A stretch of 64,000 bases of DNA from Acidobacteriaceae bacterium (GTDB lineage: Bacteria > Acidobacteriota > Terriglobia > Bryobacterales > Bryobacteraceae): positions 310,001 to 374,000 of the forward strand of contig JAFAYI010000006.1 in the NCBI GenBank assembly GCA_019240475.1. Reading direction: 5' to 3'. Positions 16,655 to 24,802 of the stretch are shown here, piece after piece. Numbering within the stretch: the first letter of the stretch is position 1; each line of letters opens with the position of its first letter. The notes beneath the pieces were generated by a model that saw nothing but the letters and a program-made list of their open reading frames with translations, had not been told where the DNA came from and did not search any database. A program made the position numbers and the translations under genes.

Positions 16655-18156
16655 CGCGCTAGCATCTTCATCAGCGCCGGGTAATCTACCTTCGCATTGT
16701 GCCGCCGGTCCACTGGAATCCTGCACAACTTGAACTCCTCGATTCCAGCCCACCCGATGGCGTCCCTCAATCCGTCCGGCATCCGATCCGCATCCAAAGC
16801 CAGCACGCGCCGGCCCTTGTTTCGAAGCACCGCACAGCGTCGCACGCCCGCAAACATGGCCGCCGCCGTCTCCACCGTGAACGGATATAAGATTCCCGCC
16901 CCGTCTTCAATCCGCGCGGCCGCACGCCCCAGCAGCCAAATCCTGCCCGCCTCATCGAATCGCCCCAGGTCGCCCGTGCGATGCCAAACCTCGCCATCCA
17001 CTCGGAACTTTGTCTCTTCATCTCCACGTCCGCCGAGATATCCTCGCAGCACATGCTCGCCGCTGACGACAATCTCTCCGGCCTCGCCTGCCTCAACACT
17101 CTCGCTCTCGAACTCGCCGCGTGAACGCTCTCGAATCGGCGTGCCCCATCGATTGCGCATGATGCGGCATCGAATCTCTCCCACCGGCCTTCCCGCCAGC
17201 AACCCGCCGCCGCTCTGCATGCGCCCGATATCCGTCGCCTGAATCTCTCTACGCTCAATCTCGGCAATCGGTTCCGCTTCCGTCGAGCCATACACCGCCG
17301 TCACGTCCGCCTCGGGACTCATCCGCGCAAGCCGATCGAGCAACGAAGGAAACACCGGCGCGCCCCCCGTAAAGATCTTCCGCAGCATCGGCAGTTGCGT
17401 CCGCGCCTGCAGAATTCTCTCAAAGAATGCAGGCGATGCAACCGCCGACATCACGCCCGATCTTCGTATCTGGTCAACCACCGGCATCGGATCGATCTCG
17501 CCGGGCCGTCGCAGGTCCGCGTCCGGCACAACGCTCGTCACCCCCGAAGCTAGGTTTGCCAGCACGAACACCGGCAGCGCCGTCAAATCGATCTGCCCGG
17601 GAGTAAGTCCCAACGTCCGCTCCAACACCGCATGTTGCGCGAGCAGAAATCCGTGCGTTCGCTGCGCTGCTTTCGGAGCGCCGGTCGATCCGCTCGTGAA
17701 CGTGATCATCGCCGTGTCTGAAGCGCCGGCGTCTACAACCAATCCTGCATCGCGGCCTCGCGCTTTCAATATCCGCGCCATCATCCTCAACGGAATGCTT
17801 CGCACCGCGCCCGAGGCCAACCGCAGCAGTTGCGCCTTCGCTGAACCGACAAAGACTCGCGGCGACGTCAGTTCCACGCACGAATTCAATTGCCGAAGAC
17901 CGGCCGACGGATCTGGAAACACTGCGACCACGCCGGCCCGAAAACATCCGATCAATGCGGCGTAGAGTTCCACGGAGATCCCGCAAACGAGGAGAGCGCG
18001 CTCGCCCGGCTCAACTCCGGCGCTCCTTAGTCGGTTCGCGAACCCCGCCGACGCGCGCTCCAATTGGTGAAAGCTAAGCTTCCGCCCTCGCGCCTCAATC
18101 GCTAGAGCGTCTCCAGCCTCGGCCGAGCGCTCGGACAGAACCTGGGCGATATTCAT
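16651..18156 (-). CDS. AMP-forming acyl ligase resembling OleC
   Basis: The 501-residue ANL-superfamily enzyme activates a carboxylate with ATP. The P-loop TSGSTGAPKAAQRTH is near residue 153, VYGSTEAEPIAEIE matches motif A5, HRTGDLGRFDEAGRIWLLGR near residue 392 is motif A7/A8, and NAKVDYPAL carries the C-terminal Lys. The segment PGQIDLTALPVFVLANLASG and the following SVVPDADLRRPGEIDP closely resemble OleC, the beta-lactone synthetase acting on beta-hydroxy acids, rather than ordinary acyl-CoA ligases. OleA and OleD are not present, so the substrate is open. It overlaps both neighbours by 4 bp. Confidence 0.82.
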   Translation of the reverse strand: MNIAQVLSERSAEAGDALAIEARGRKLSFHQLERASAGFANRLRSAGVEPGERALLVCGISVELYAALIGCFRAGVVAVFPDPSAGLRQLNSCVELTSPRVFVGSAKAQLLRLASGAVRSIPLRMMARILKARGRDAGLVVDAGASDTAMITFTSGSTGAPKAAQRTHGFLLAQHAVLERTLGLTPGQIDLTALPVFVLANLASGVTSVVPDADLRRPGEIDPMPVVDQIRRSGVMSAVASPAFFERILQARTQLPMLRKIFTGGAPVFPSLLDRLARMSPEADVTAVYGSTEAEPIAEIERREIQATDIGRMQSGGGLLAGRPVGEIRCRIMRNRWGTPIRERSRGEFESESVEAGEAGEIVVSGEHVLRGYLGGRGDEETKFRVDGEVWHRTGDLGRFDEAGRIWLLGRAAARIEDGAGILYPFTVETAAAMFAGVRRCAVLRNKGRRVLALDADRMPDGLRDAIGWAGIEEFKLCRIPVDRRHNAKVDYPALMKMLAR

Positions 18157-19070
18157 GCCGTCTGCGCGTCGCTCAATCGTCTTGCAAACAAGCTGTATCG
18201 CCGGAAGACCTGCGCTTGCCTTGCGCTGATTCTGGTCGATTGATTTTCTTCATGCATAAGGGCGTGAATTGCCCCCTTATAGCCTGCCGCCCAGGCCGCG
18301 CGATTGGCGTGTTGAATCAGAACCGTGCCCAGCCCGCGTCCTGCGAACCGTGGATGCGCCGCAAGCGTCTTTATAATGAAGTTCCTCGAACCCGGATCCG
18401 GAATCGCAAACAGAAACGCCGCCGTTTCGCCGTCTCGCTCGGCGAATAATACAAGCTCCGGCCGGATGTAATTTCGAATGGGCTGGTAGAGCGCGCTGAA
18501 TTCCTCTTCGGAGATCGGCTTATATAGGAAGTTACTCGCAAACGCCGCGACGGAAACTTCATACAGCACGTGCAACTCTTGCTCGAATCGTCCTAGATCC
18601 AAGGCGCGAATCCGGAATCCTTCCCGCAAGAGCCTCTTCTCTACCCGCTCGACCCTTGCGTCCTGTAACTCCAGCCCGCTGGTGATCGCCGACGTATAAC
18701 TAGCTAGAACTTTAAATCCCGCCGCTTGAAAGTAAGTTGGATATGCCGGCGGATTGCTCGGTTCTAGGAAAAATAACGGCTGCTCGCCGCGCTCTGTAAT
18801 AAAGCGGTATTTCTTCCACGTGCTGCCATCCATCGGCCCTACCGCTGCCGCGCAGCCCCTGTCGGCGAGCCACTGGCACGCGCGATCCAGTAACTGCCGG
18901 GAGAAATCGGGATCCCCGGCGCTATACTCGCCGATCACTCCGATGCGCTCGCCCGCAAGCGCCGGCGTATCTGTCCACCACAAGGAGCAGCCGCCGAAAT
19001 TCCCCCAACCGGCTTCTAGTCGCGCATCCGCGCTCGAACCGGTCCCCTCGCGCACAACAATCTCTACCAT
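18153..19070 (-). CDS. GNAT-family N-acyltransferase
   Basis: The 305-residue protein carries a C-terminal GNAT fold: ELVLFAERDGETAAFLFAIPD (beta 4), FIIKTLAAHPRFAGRGLGTVLIQHANRAA with the acetyl-CoA loop RFAGRGLG near residue 250, and GYKGAIHALMHEEN. The N-terminal half contains CAAAVGPMDGSTWKKYRF and QPLFFLEPSNPPAYPTYFQAAGF, seen in two-domain GNATs. The acceptor is unknown; in this operon an amino group installed by the BtaA-like enzyme is a possible target, which is inference. ATG 19070 overlaps the kinase-like gene by 7 bp, and the stop overlaps the ligase start by 4 bp. Confidence 0.82.
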   Translation of the reverse strand: MVEIVVREGTGSSADARLEAGWGNFGGCSLWWTDTPALAGERIGVIGEYSAGDPDFSRQLLDRACQWLADRGCAAAVGPMDGSTWKKYRFITERGEQPLFFLEPSNPPAYPTYFQAAGFKVLASYTSAITSGLELQDARVERVEKRLLREGFRIRALDLGRFEQELHVLYEVSVAAFASNFLYKPISEEEFSALYQPIRNYIRPELVLFAERDGETAAFLFAIPDPGSRNFIIKTLAAHPRFAGRGLGTVLIQHANRAAWAAGYKGAIHALMHEENQSTRISARQAQVFRRYSLFARRLSDAQTA

Positions 19071-20344
19071 AATGCGGCAGGCAGCGAAGCCAGCCCTGCG
19101 GCGGTTGCTTCCCATTCCCAGCGATTCCCTTGATGCGCAAGCTTCCCGTGAAGGTAAGTCGCCGCGCATACGCACGGAAGCGCAACAGCAGCTCGCAGCA
19201 GGTCCAGCCGGCCGCCGCCCCGCAGAGCCGCAAAAGCTCCGAAGATCACGGCCCAAGCCAGCAAACTCTTCCGGATCGGCTTGGGATTCCCCGGCGAACT
19301 GAAACCTTGTCTCACGGCGCTGATAATGGCCAGGTGAGTGGCGAACGCAAGCGCATAAGCATAGAAAAAATCGTGGTGCAAAATGTAACCTGCCAAAGCC
19401 CAAGTTAGTCCTGCCGCGAAAATGCTGAAAGCCGTGTGTACGTCGTGGATGCGATAGCCTCCGAACTCCGTTCTGGGCGCTAGAAACGGATGCGCCACGA
19501 AAACCAGCAAAGGTATAACTACCCAGCGCCAATCGGCTAACATCCAAACCGCGTAGCACAAAAGAAAGCCGCCCAAGATTCCGCTTAAATTCAGAGTCGT
19601 TCGCTTCCCCCAAATGAGAATGGCCGCCGCCGACCCGGCGACAATCGACAGGCGCGCCAGCAACTCCGAAGCTGGCAATGTGACAAGGTTCTTCAGAACC
19701 GCATACGCGCATAGCGGCACGAACAGATTATCCAGGCCGCCCCAGCACACCGCCTCCAGAATCACAAGCAGGAACGCCAGGATCACCGCGACCAACAGCG
19801 ATTCCTCGCGTCCAAGATCTGTCCAAAGCAACAGCGGCACATGCGCCCCCAGGAAGCCGACCAAGAAAAATGCGGCCGATCCTTCCACGCTCTTGACGCC
19901 GTCCGTAGCGGCATACTTGACGCTCCCGTACCGGCTTCCTATCAACGCTGCCGTCGAGTCTGCAAATGTCAGGATCAAAAGCGGAATCGCGAAATAGACT
20001 TTCTGGTTGTGAGCAAGCGCATACAAAATCAGAACGCTCAACGGAAAACAGAGTTCCCCCAGAGACGGCCGGTTTACCGAATTAAGCACCAGCCCGACAG
20101 AGCCTCTCAAGCGCGGCAGCAGCCGAATCGCCAGCAGGATACCCGTTATACAAAACGTCATCACCGCCACAGCCGCCACCGACGAGAATATGTACGGCAG
20201 CAGGAGCGAAACAACCCCTCCCGCGATATGGAACAATTTGCGGGCGAGTTCAGGCGAGATCGCAAAGCGCTTCTGTATCGCTCGCAACGCCACCAGCAGC
20301 GCGATCACGCTCGCGGCTATCGCGACTCCCGCTACTCCGTTCAA
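19064..20344 (-). CDS. Phytol/dolichol-kinase-like membrane protein with extra C-terminal membrane domain
   Basis: The product (426 residues from TTG 20344) is a polytopic membrane protein. Near residue 30 it has SPELARKLFHIAGGVVSLLLPYIF, and near residue 145-160 DGVKSVEGSAAFFLVGFLGA, the two motifs of the CTP-dependent polyprenol kinase family (SEC59, VTE5) and related CDP-alcohol enzymes; FADSTAALIGSRYG lies between them. After about residue 225 a second hydrophobic block starts with TTLNLSGILGGFLLC, reminiscent of DUF92 (VTE6-type) proteins, but the rest is divergent. It probably phosphorylates a prenol or activates a lipid alcohol. TTG is chosen because it overlaps the upstream stop as TTGA. 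Confidence 0.72.
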   Translation of the reverse strand: MNGVAGVAIAASVIALLVALRAIQKRFAISPELARKLFHIAGGVVSLLLPYIFSSVAAVAVMTFCITGILLAIRLLPRLRGSVGLVLNSVNRPSLGELCFPLSVLILYALAHNQKVYFAIPLLILTFADSTAALIGSRYGSVKYAATDGVKSVEGSAAFFLVGFLGAHVPLLLWTDLGREESLLVAVILAFLLVILEAVCWGGLDNLFVPLCAYAVLKNLVTLPASELLARLSIVAGSAAAILIWGKRTTLNLSGILGGFLLCYAVWMLADWRWVVIPLLVFVAHPFLAPRTEFGGYRIHDVHTAFSIFAAGLTWALAGYILHHDFFYAYALAFATHLAIISAVRQGFSSPGNPKPIRKSLLAWAVIFGAFAALRGGGRLDLLRAAVALPCVCAATYLHGKLAHQGNRWEWEATAAGLASLPAALW

Positions 20345-21438
20345 ACGATCTCCTCCAGCACAAACGCGCTGTAAAACCATGCCTTGTCTTTTTGGAAGAG
20401 TTCCCGGCTGCGATCCGGCATGGACGCAATGCGCGTCTTCAATGAATCCGGCCTGCTCCGCGGCGTCAGCATGTTCCAATATGCCAGCCGCGCTCCGGTA
20501 TTCGATCTAGCCGCGATGCTCTCCAACAGCGATTCGAAACTTTCGCGCGGCATGTATTCAAAAATATCGCTCAAGTTAAAGCGATCGAACTTATCTTCTC
20601 CTTTCTCGTTTAATAATTCGCCTAAGGACTGTCGCCGCCATTCGAGACAGCCTAAATTCTTCCGTACCGATTCGAAATTCTCCTCGCGCAATGCAAACGG
20701 AAGCGTCATCCTAAAAGTGCCGCATAGAATCCATTGCAGATAAGGGTTGTCCTCTGGATCGAGGTTGACCAACGCGTAACGCGTCCGCTCCAGAATCCGA
20801 TCCGCGACGCTGCCCTCCACATACCGGAAGAATTCGGGATCGCGCCCAGCGCGTCCCATCACCCAACGCGAAAAGAAAATCCGGAACATCGCCCTCCATC
20901 GAAACGTGTTCCACGTACGTTCATAAAATTCTTCGCGCTCCTCCGGAGTCCGCCTTGTAAGCAGTTGTTCAACTGTCTTGCGTCCATGCATCAGCGGCAG
21001 AACCCGCCTGCGAAACAACTCGAAATAGCGCTCGAATTTTCCCGCATGCGCGACTCCGCGTTCAATCAACGTCTTGCGCTCATCCCAATACCGCAGCTCT
21101 TGGCGCCCCATTGCGCGGCGGCATCGTTCATAAAGCGCCAGCCGGTTCTCGCACCCTCTCACTCCCAGCAGCTCCAGCAACTCCCGGTGCGTCAATACGC
21201 GAAACGCCGCCACGCGAAGAGCAAGGCACGCCAATTGCGCGGCGCTCAGGTCAAGCGCAATCACCTTGCGCGGCCCTCTGGCTACGAGCGCCAGCGTGTT
21301 GTCGCCCGCCGATGCTATCGAAATGCACGCATGCTCCGGCTTGGGGTCCAAGGCTTCCACCAGAACATCGGCATCTTCCCAGCACTGCGCGTAGCGAATT
21401 CCCGAAAAATCAGCGCGCTCCGAGATCTCACTCTTCAT
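20341..21438 (-). CDS. DUF3419 protein, BtaA-like SAM:glycerolipid 3-amino-3-carboxypropyltransferase
   Basis: DUF3419 includes BtaA, which moves the 3-amino-3-carboxypropyl group of S-adenosylmethionine to diacylglycerol in betaine-lipid synthesis. The 365-residue product opens with IRYAQCWEDADVLVEAL, then the SAM-site ISIASAGDNTLALVARGPRKVIALDLSAAQLAC near residues 35-70. Characteristic FNLSDIFEYMPRESFESLLE and YWNMLTPRSRP are towards the C-terminus. The methyltransferase partner BtaB is not in the window. ATG 21438 overlaps the dikinase stop and the stop overlaps the kinase-like start. A BtaA reaction on an isoprenoid or other lipid is the simplest reading of the context. Confidence 0.85.
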   Translation of the reverse strand: MKSEISERADFSGIRYAQCWEDADVLVEALDPKPEHACISIASAGDNTLALVARGPRKVIALDLSAAQLACLALRVAAFRVLTHRELLELLGVRGCENRLALYERCRRAMGRQELRYWDERKTLIERGVAHAGKFERYFELFRRRVLPLMHGRKTVEQLLTRRTPEEREEFYERTWNTFRWRAMFRIFFSRWVMGRAGRDPEFFRYVEGSVADRILERTRYALVNLDPEDNPYLQWILCGTFRMTLPFALREENFESVRKNLGCLEWRRQSLGELLNEKGEDKFDRFNLSDIFEYMPRESFESLLESIAARSNTGARLAYWNMLTPRSRPDSLKTRIASMPDRSRELFQKDKAWFYSAFVLEEIV

Positions 21439-23897
21439 GGCCTCAGTCGACGAACCGCCCCCGTCGACCCGTCCATCTCGATTTCGTCTCCAGTCTTGAG
21501 CGCCGTCGTAATGTCTGTCAAATTCACGATCGCCGGCAGTCCCAATTCGCGCGCCACAATCGCCGAATGCGACAGCAAGCTGCCGCGCTCCACCAACAGT
21601 CCCGCCGCGAGCGGGAAAAGCAGTACCCAACCCGGATCGGTTCGCTCGGCGACTAGAATCTCGCCTCTTTCCAACCGCGCGTCTCTGGGATTTTTCACAA
21701 CCCGAACCTGCCCGCGCGCGATTCCCGGGCAAGCGCCGATGCCTTGCCACATGGCCGCGCCCGCCGCCGCCCTCACTTGGCCTTTCGAAATAAGCTTTCC
21801 TAGATTCGCCGCGCCTCGCGTCTCGAACCGGCTCGGCGGCGCCTCGCCGCCGGCATACGATTCATACTGCTTCCGCCGAACTTCCACCAGGCCCGCCAGA
21901 TCGACGCTCGCAAGCGTGCCCTCCACGAACCCGAGCACCTCTGCCGTCTCCAGATAGAAAACGTCTCGCGGCGCTCTCAGCCGGTCGATCGCATACAATC
22001 TCCGCCCCAGTTCCAGAAAAATGAGCCTCACCCGTCCGAAGACGCGCGTCCGCTCGAATCGCAGGTTCTCTCGCGCCGCCACCCGCTTGCGCGCGTGCTT
22101 CAAGATCCATCGAAAAGCCGCTCCACGAAGTGGCCGCCCCTTGAAATCCGCCCGCGCGCGTTCTTCGGCGCGCTGCCTCAAGCTCCTCCCCTGCGATTCG
22201 CGATGGTATCCCGCCAGGTTCGCCACCGACCGCAACAACAACATCGGATCGTCCCGCAGCGTCGTGCTCTCGAGCTTCAATTCATCCATGCACCGGTCGC
22301 CAAACCGCTCCAGATATTCGTCGAATTCCGCCGAGAACTCCGGATTTGCCGCAATCGCCGCCCGGCACTCGCGCCATGTGCCCGTGGCGAGCGTGTTCTT
22401 CAGCGCCGCATCGGAGGCGCAGATTCGCGCCAGCTCTCGCGCCCGCTCCGCCGGTTCCATGCTGATGACTCCGCCTTCCGCGGCTAACAGATCGTTCTGC
22501 AATGTCCCCGTCGTGTCGCCGCACCATTTCGCGCATAACTGCCGCAGCACTCCAAAGGCCATCATGGCGAAGAAATCGTTCACCAGGGGCGCGTCCCAAT
22601 GCGCCAGCAGTTGCGTCTCCAATCTCCGGTAATACGCCGCAAGCTCGTCCAATCCTTCTCTGGACAAATCCGGGGTCCGCCGCCCCAGCGCATCATCGAG
22701 CCGCCGGTAAAACGCTCGTATATCGCGCTCGATCGTCGCGTAACTGCGCAACATTCCCACCAGCATTCTGCCCAGCCGCAGCGCATCTTTCCATGCGCTT
22801 CCTTGCGCCATCTGTCTCGCTACATCCTCGGGCAACGCTTCCTTGACGCCCATCATCGTTTCCATGAACTTCCGATTGGTCCGGAAACCGGGCAGCAGCG
22901 CCAGCACTCGATACCAACTCAGCAGGTTGTAATACACCCGCCCGTGCATGATGCCCAGCATCTGACGGAACAGGTTCGCGTTTTCAACCAGCCGTTCGCG
23001 CGAAACTCCCATGAGCGTGCAAAACTGCCGGTACACCTCTTCATAGGCCCTGCTCGCAAACGAAAACGTAAGGGGCAGCGTGATTCCGCCGTAGCTTTCC
23101 GCGATGTTGCTGTTGTCCCAAACAACGCTCAGGCCATCCGCATCGGCGATGTCCCGCAAGGTCGTAATCGGCCGCGATTGCAGCAGCCAAAGGCCCTCGC
23201 CATCCAGCGCCCACTCGATATCCTGCGGCCTTGAAAAGAACTTCTCCGCCGCCCGTGCTAGTTCGGCAATTGCGCAAACCGTCTCCTCGCCGACGATCGC
23301 CTCGGCCCCCGCCGGCTTGCGTTCCACGATTGTTCCATCGCCAGCAACCAGGAACGTGTCCGAATTTTCATCTCCGCTGACCAGCGCTTCCCCCAAGCCC
23401 CTCACCGCCGCCACCACCGCAACCTTCCGCCGCCCCGATACCGGGTCCGCGCTGAAGGCCACGCCGGCCGCTATAGGCTCGATCATGCGCTGCACAATCA
23501 CGCCCGCAGTCTCCGCCGGACTGAGCCCGTGTTCGCACCGGTATGCCTGCGCATTCTCGCTCGCCGCCGAGGCGCGCGCCTCCTGAACCCGCTCCCACAC
23601 CTCGTTCGCCGGCACGCGCAGGAAAGTTTGTAATTGCCCCGCGAAAGAATGCTCCGCGCCGTCCTCATCGGAAGCGGAAGAACGCACCGCAAACCGCCGC
23701 GCCTCGCCGCTCGCCAGCTCCGCCACCGCCGCTTCCACCTCCGCGCATCCCGCCTCGGGCAGAACCGCGAACCACTCGGGAATACGCGCCCGCGCATCGC
23801 CCATCGGGGCATCTTGCATTGCCGCCAGGGCGCGCGCCTTGCCTCCCGCGAGCGGCGCCGCCTGGGATGTCGCGAAATCGTCCGGCCATAGGATCAT
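21435..23897 (-). CDS. PEP-synthase-superfamily phosphotransferase resembling rifampin phosphotransferase
   Basis: The 820-residue protein has an N-terminal ATP-grasp (PPDK_N) domain with VRSSASDEDGAEHSFAGQLQTF, PIAAGVAFSADPVSGRR and IEWALDGEGLWLLQSRPI. A large helical middle region (residues about 270-700) follows, and the swivelling phosphohistidine domain is at the extreme C-terminus with RGSLLSHSAIVARELGLPAIV (His near 777). This order, with no PEP/pyruvate TIM barrel, is that of rifampin phosphotransferase, which transfers the beta phosphate of ATP to a hydroxyl, giving AMP and Pi. The substrate here is unknown. ATG 23897 overlaps the UbiA stop. Confidence 0.85.
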   Translation of the reverse strand: MILWPDDFATSQAAPLAGGKARALAAMQDAPMGDARARIPEWFAVLPEAGCAEVEAAVAELASGEARRFAVRSSASDEDGAEHSFAGQLQTFLRVPANEVWERVQEARASAASENAQAYRCEHGLSPAETAGVIVQRMIEPIAAGVAFSADPVSGRRKVAVVAAVRGLGEALVSGDENSDTFLVAGDGTIVERKPAGAEAIVGEETVCAIAELARAAEKFFSRPQDIEWALDGEGLWLLQSRPITTLRDIADADGLSVVWDNSNIAESYGGITLPLTFSFASRAYEEVYRQFCTLMGVSRERLVENANLFRQMLGIMHGRVYYNLLSWYRVLALLPGFRTNRKFMETMMGVKEALPEDVARQMAQGSAWKDALRLGRMLVGMLRSYATIERDIRAFYRRLDDALGRRTPDLSREGLDELAAYYRRLETQLLAHWDAPLVNDFFAMMAFGVLRQLCAKWCGDTTGTLQNDLLAAEGGVISMEPAERARELARICASDAALKNTLATGTWRECRAAIAANPEFSAEFDEYLERFGDRCMDELKLESTTLRDDPMLLLRSVANLAGYHRESQGRSLRQRAEERARADFKGRPLRGAAFRWILKHARKRVAARENLRFERTRVFGRVRLIFLELGRRLYAIDRLRAPRDVFYLETAEVLGFVEGTLASVDLAGLVEVRRKQYESYAGGEAPPSRFETRGAANLGKLISKGQVRAAAGAAMWQGIGACPGIARGQVRVVKNPRDARLERGEILVAERTDPGWVLLFPLAAGLLVERGSLLSHSAIVARELGLPAIVNLTDITTALKTGDEIEMDGSTGAVRRLRP

Positions 23898-24802
23898 CGC
23901 CGCAGGTTCTCCCACCCGAGCGGCGCCAACCCGATGCTCAGGTACAGCAGGATGCTCCAGATGCCCGACATCGTTTCCACGCGCTTACCCGCTCCGCCCT
24001 CCGGATTTCCCAGGAATCGGATCAGCACAATCGCGGCACTCGCCAGCAGCAGGCTCACGAGCCCCAGCAGCGCGCCGCCAAAGTGTACGATCCTCGCCGC
24101 TTGCCAAGCGCACGCGCCTGTCAGAACCATCGCGCCGAACCAGGCAGCCGATGCGCCCCTCATTCCCCACAAGCGGCTGTAGGTATCGACCCCCGCTTCT
24201 TCGTCGGCGGGCGCGCGCAGCTTCCTTCCAATCTCGATCACCACTCCGTTAAGGAAGCTCACCAGCAACAACCAGCCAAGCCCTCGCGGAATCCTTCCCG
24301 TCGGCTGCCAGTCGCACGCAGTCACATATAGATCCATCACCGGCAGAATGATCATGTGCGTCCAAAGGTAATGGAATGGATGCGCCTTCAGCCACGCCGG
24401 CACAAAGAACTCCCGCGTCATCAGCCCCATATAAGCCCAACACAAAAACAACAGCAGCGAAAGCGACGGTGAAAGGCTCACCGCCAGCGCCAATTGAATC
24501 GCGCCCGCGCCGCACGCGATCCAGCCCAGCTCTTTGAGTGACACCAGCCCCCGCGGCACCGGCCGGTACGGCCTAAACTGCGCGTCTTCGGCGGCATCCT
24601 TAAACTCATCCGCGATTCTTAGCTGTAAAAACAACAGGAACGAACAAACGAACGCCACGATCGCCGTATGCAGATCCGGGAACCCCTCCGCGCCTCGCCG
24701 CAGCCGCGAATAGCAAACCGCCGAAAGGCTAAAGGCCGCAATCAACGCGCTATGGGAAATGACCGGAAAACGCTCGCGTTGGTAAATCCACCAGCGGCTC
24801 AC
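23894..24802 (-). CDS. UbiA-superfamily prenyltransferase
   Basis: The 302-residue, multi-spanning protein has the two Asp-rich motifs of UbiA enzymes: RIADEFKDAAEDAQFRPYRPVPRG near residue 62-85 and ADEEAGVDTYSRLWG near residue 198. These bind Mg-prenyl diphosphate for transfer to an aromatic or lipid acceptor. The FRPYRPVPRGLVS segment is reminiscent of the archaeal-lipid and chlorophyll-synthase branches rather than UbiA/CyoE proper. GTG 24802 overlaps the HMGR stop as GTGA, and the stop overlaps the dikinase start. The acceptor is unknown; the BtaA-like neighbour suggests a glycerol or polyol-type lipid. Confidence 0.88.
   Translation of the reverse strand: MSRWWIYQRERFPVISHSALIAAFSLSAVCYSRLRRGAEGFPDLHTAIVAFVCSFLLFLQLRIADEFKDAAEDAQFRPYRPVPRGLVSLKELGWIACGAGAIQLALAVSLSPSLSLLLFLCWAYMGLMTREFFVPAWLKAHPFHYLWTHMIILPVMDLYVTACDWQPTGRIPRGLGWLLLVSFLNGVVIEIGRKLRAPADEEAGVDTYSRLWGMRGASAAWFGAMVLTGACAWQAARIVHFGGALLGLVSLLLASAAIVLIRFLGNPEGGAGKRVETMSGIWSILLYLSIGLAPLGWENLRR

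Noticed and set aside
15731..18156. Calling the ligase and hydrolase an oleBC pair of olefin synthesis
   Set aside because: OleA and OleD are absent, and the hydrolase has a Ser nucleophile and a membrane anchor unlike OleB.
21435..23897. Phosphoenolpyruvate synthase (ppsA) or pyruvate phosphate dikinase
   Set aside because: The C-terminal PEP/pyruvate-binding barrel is missing and the phospho-His domain is at the very end.
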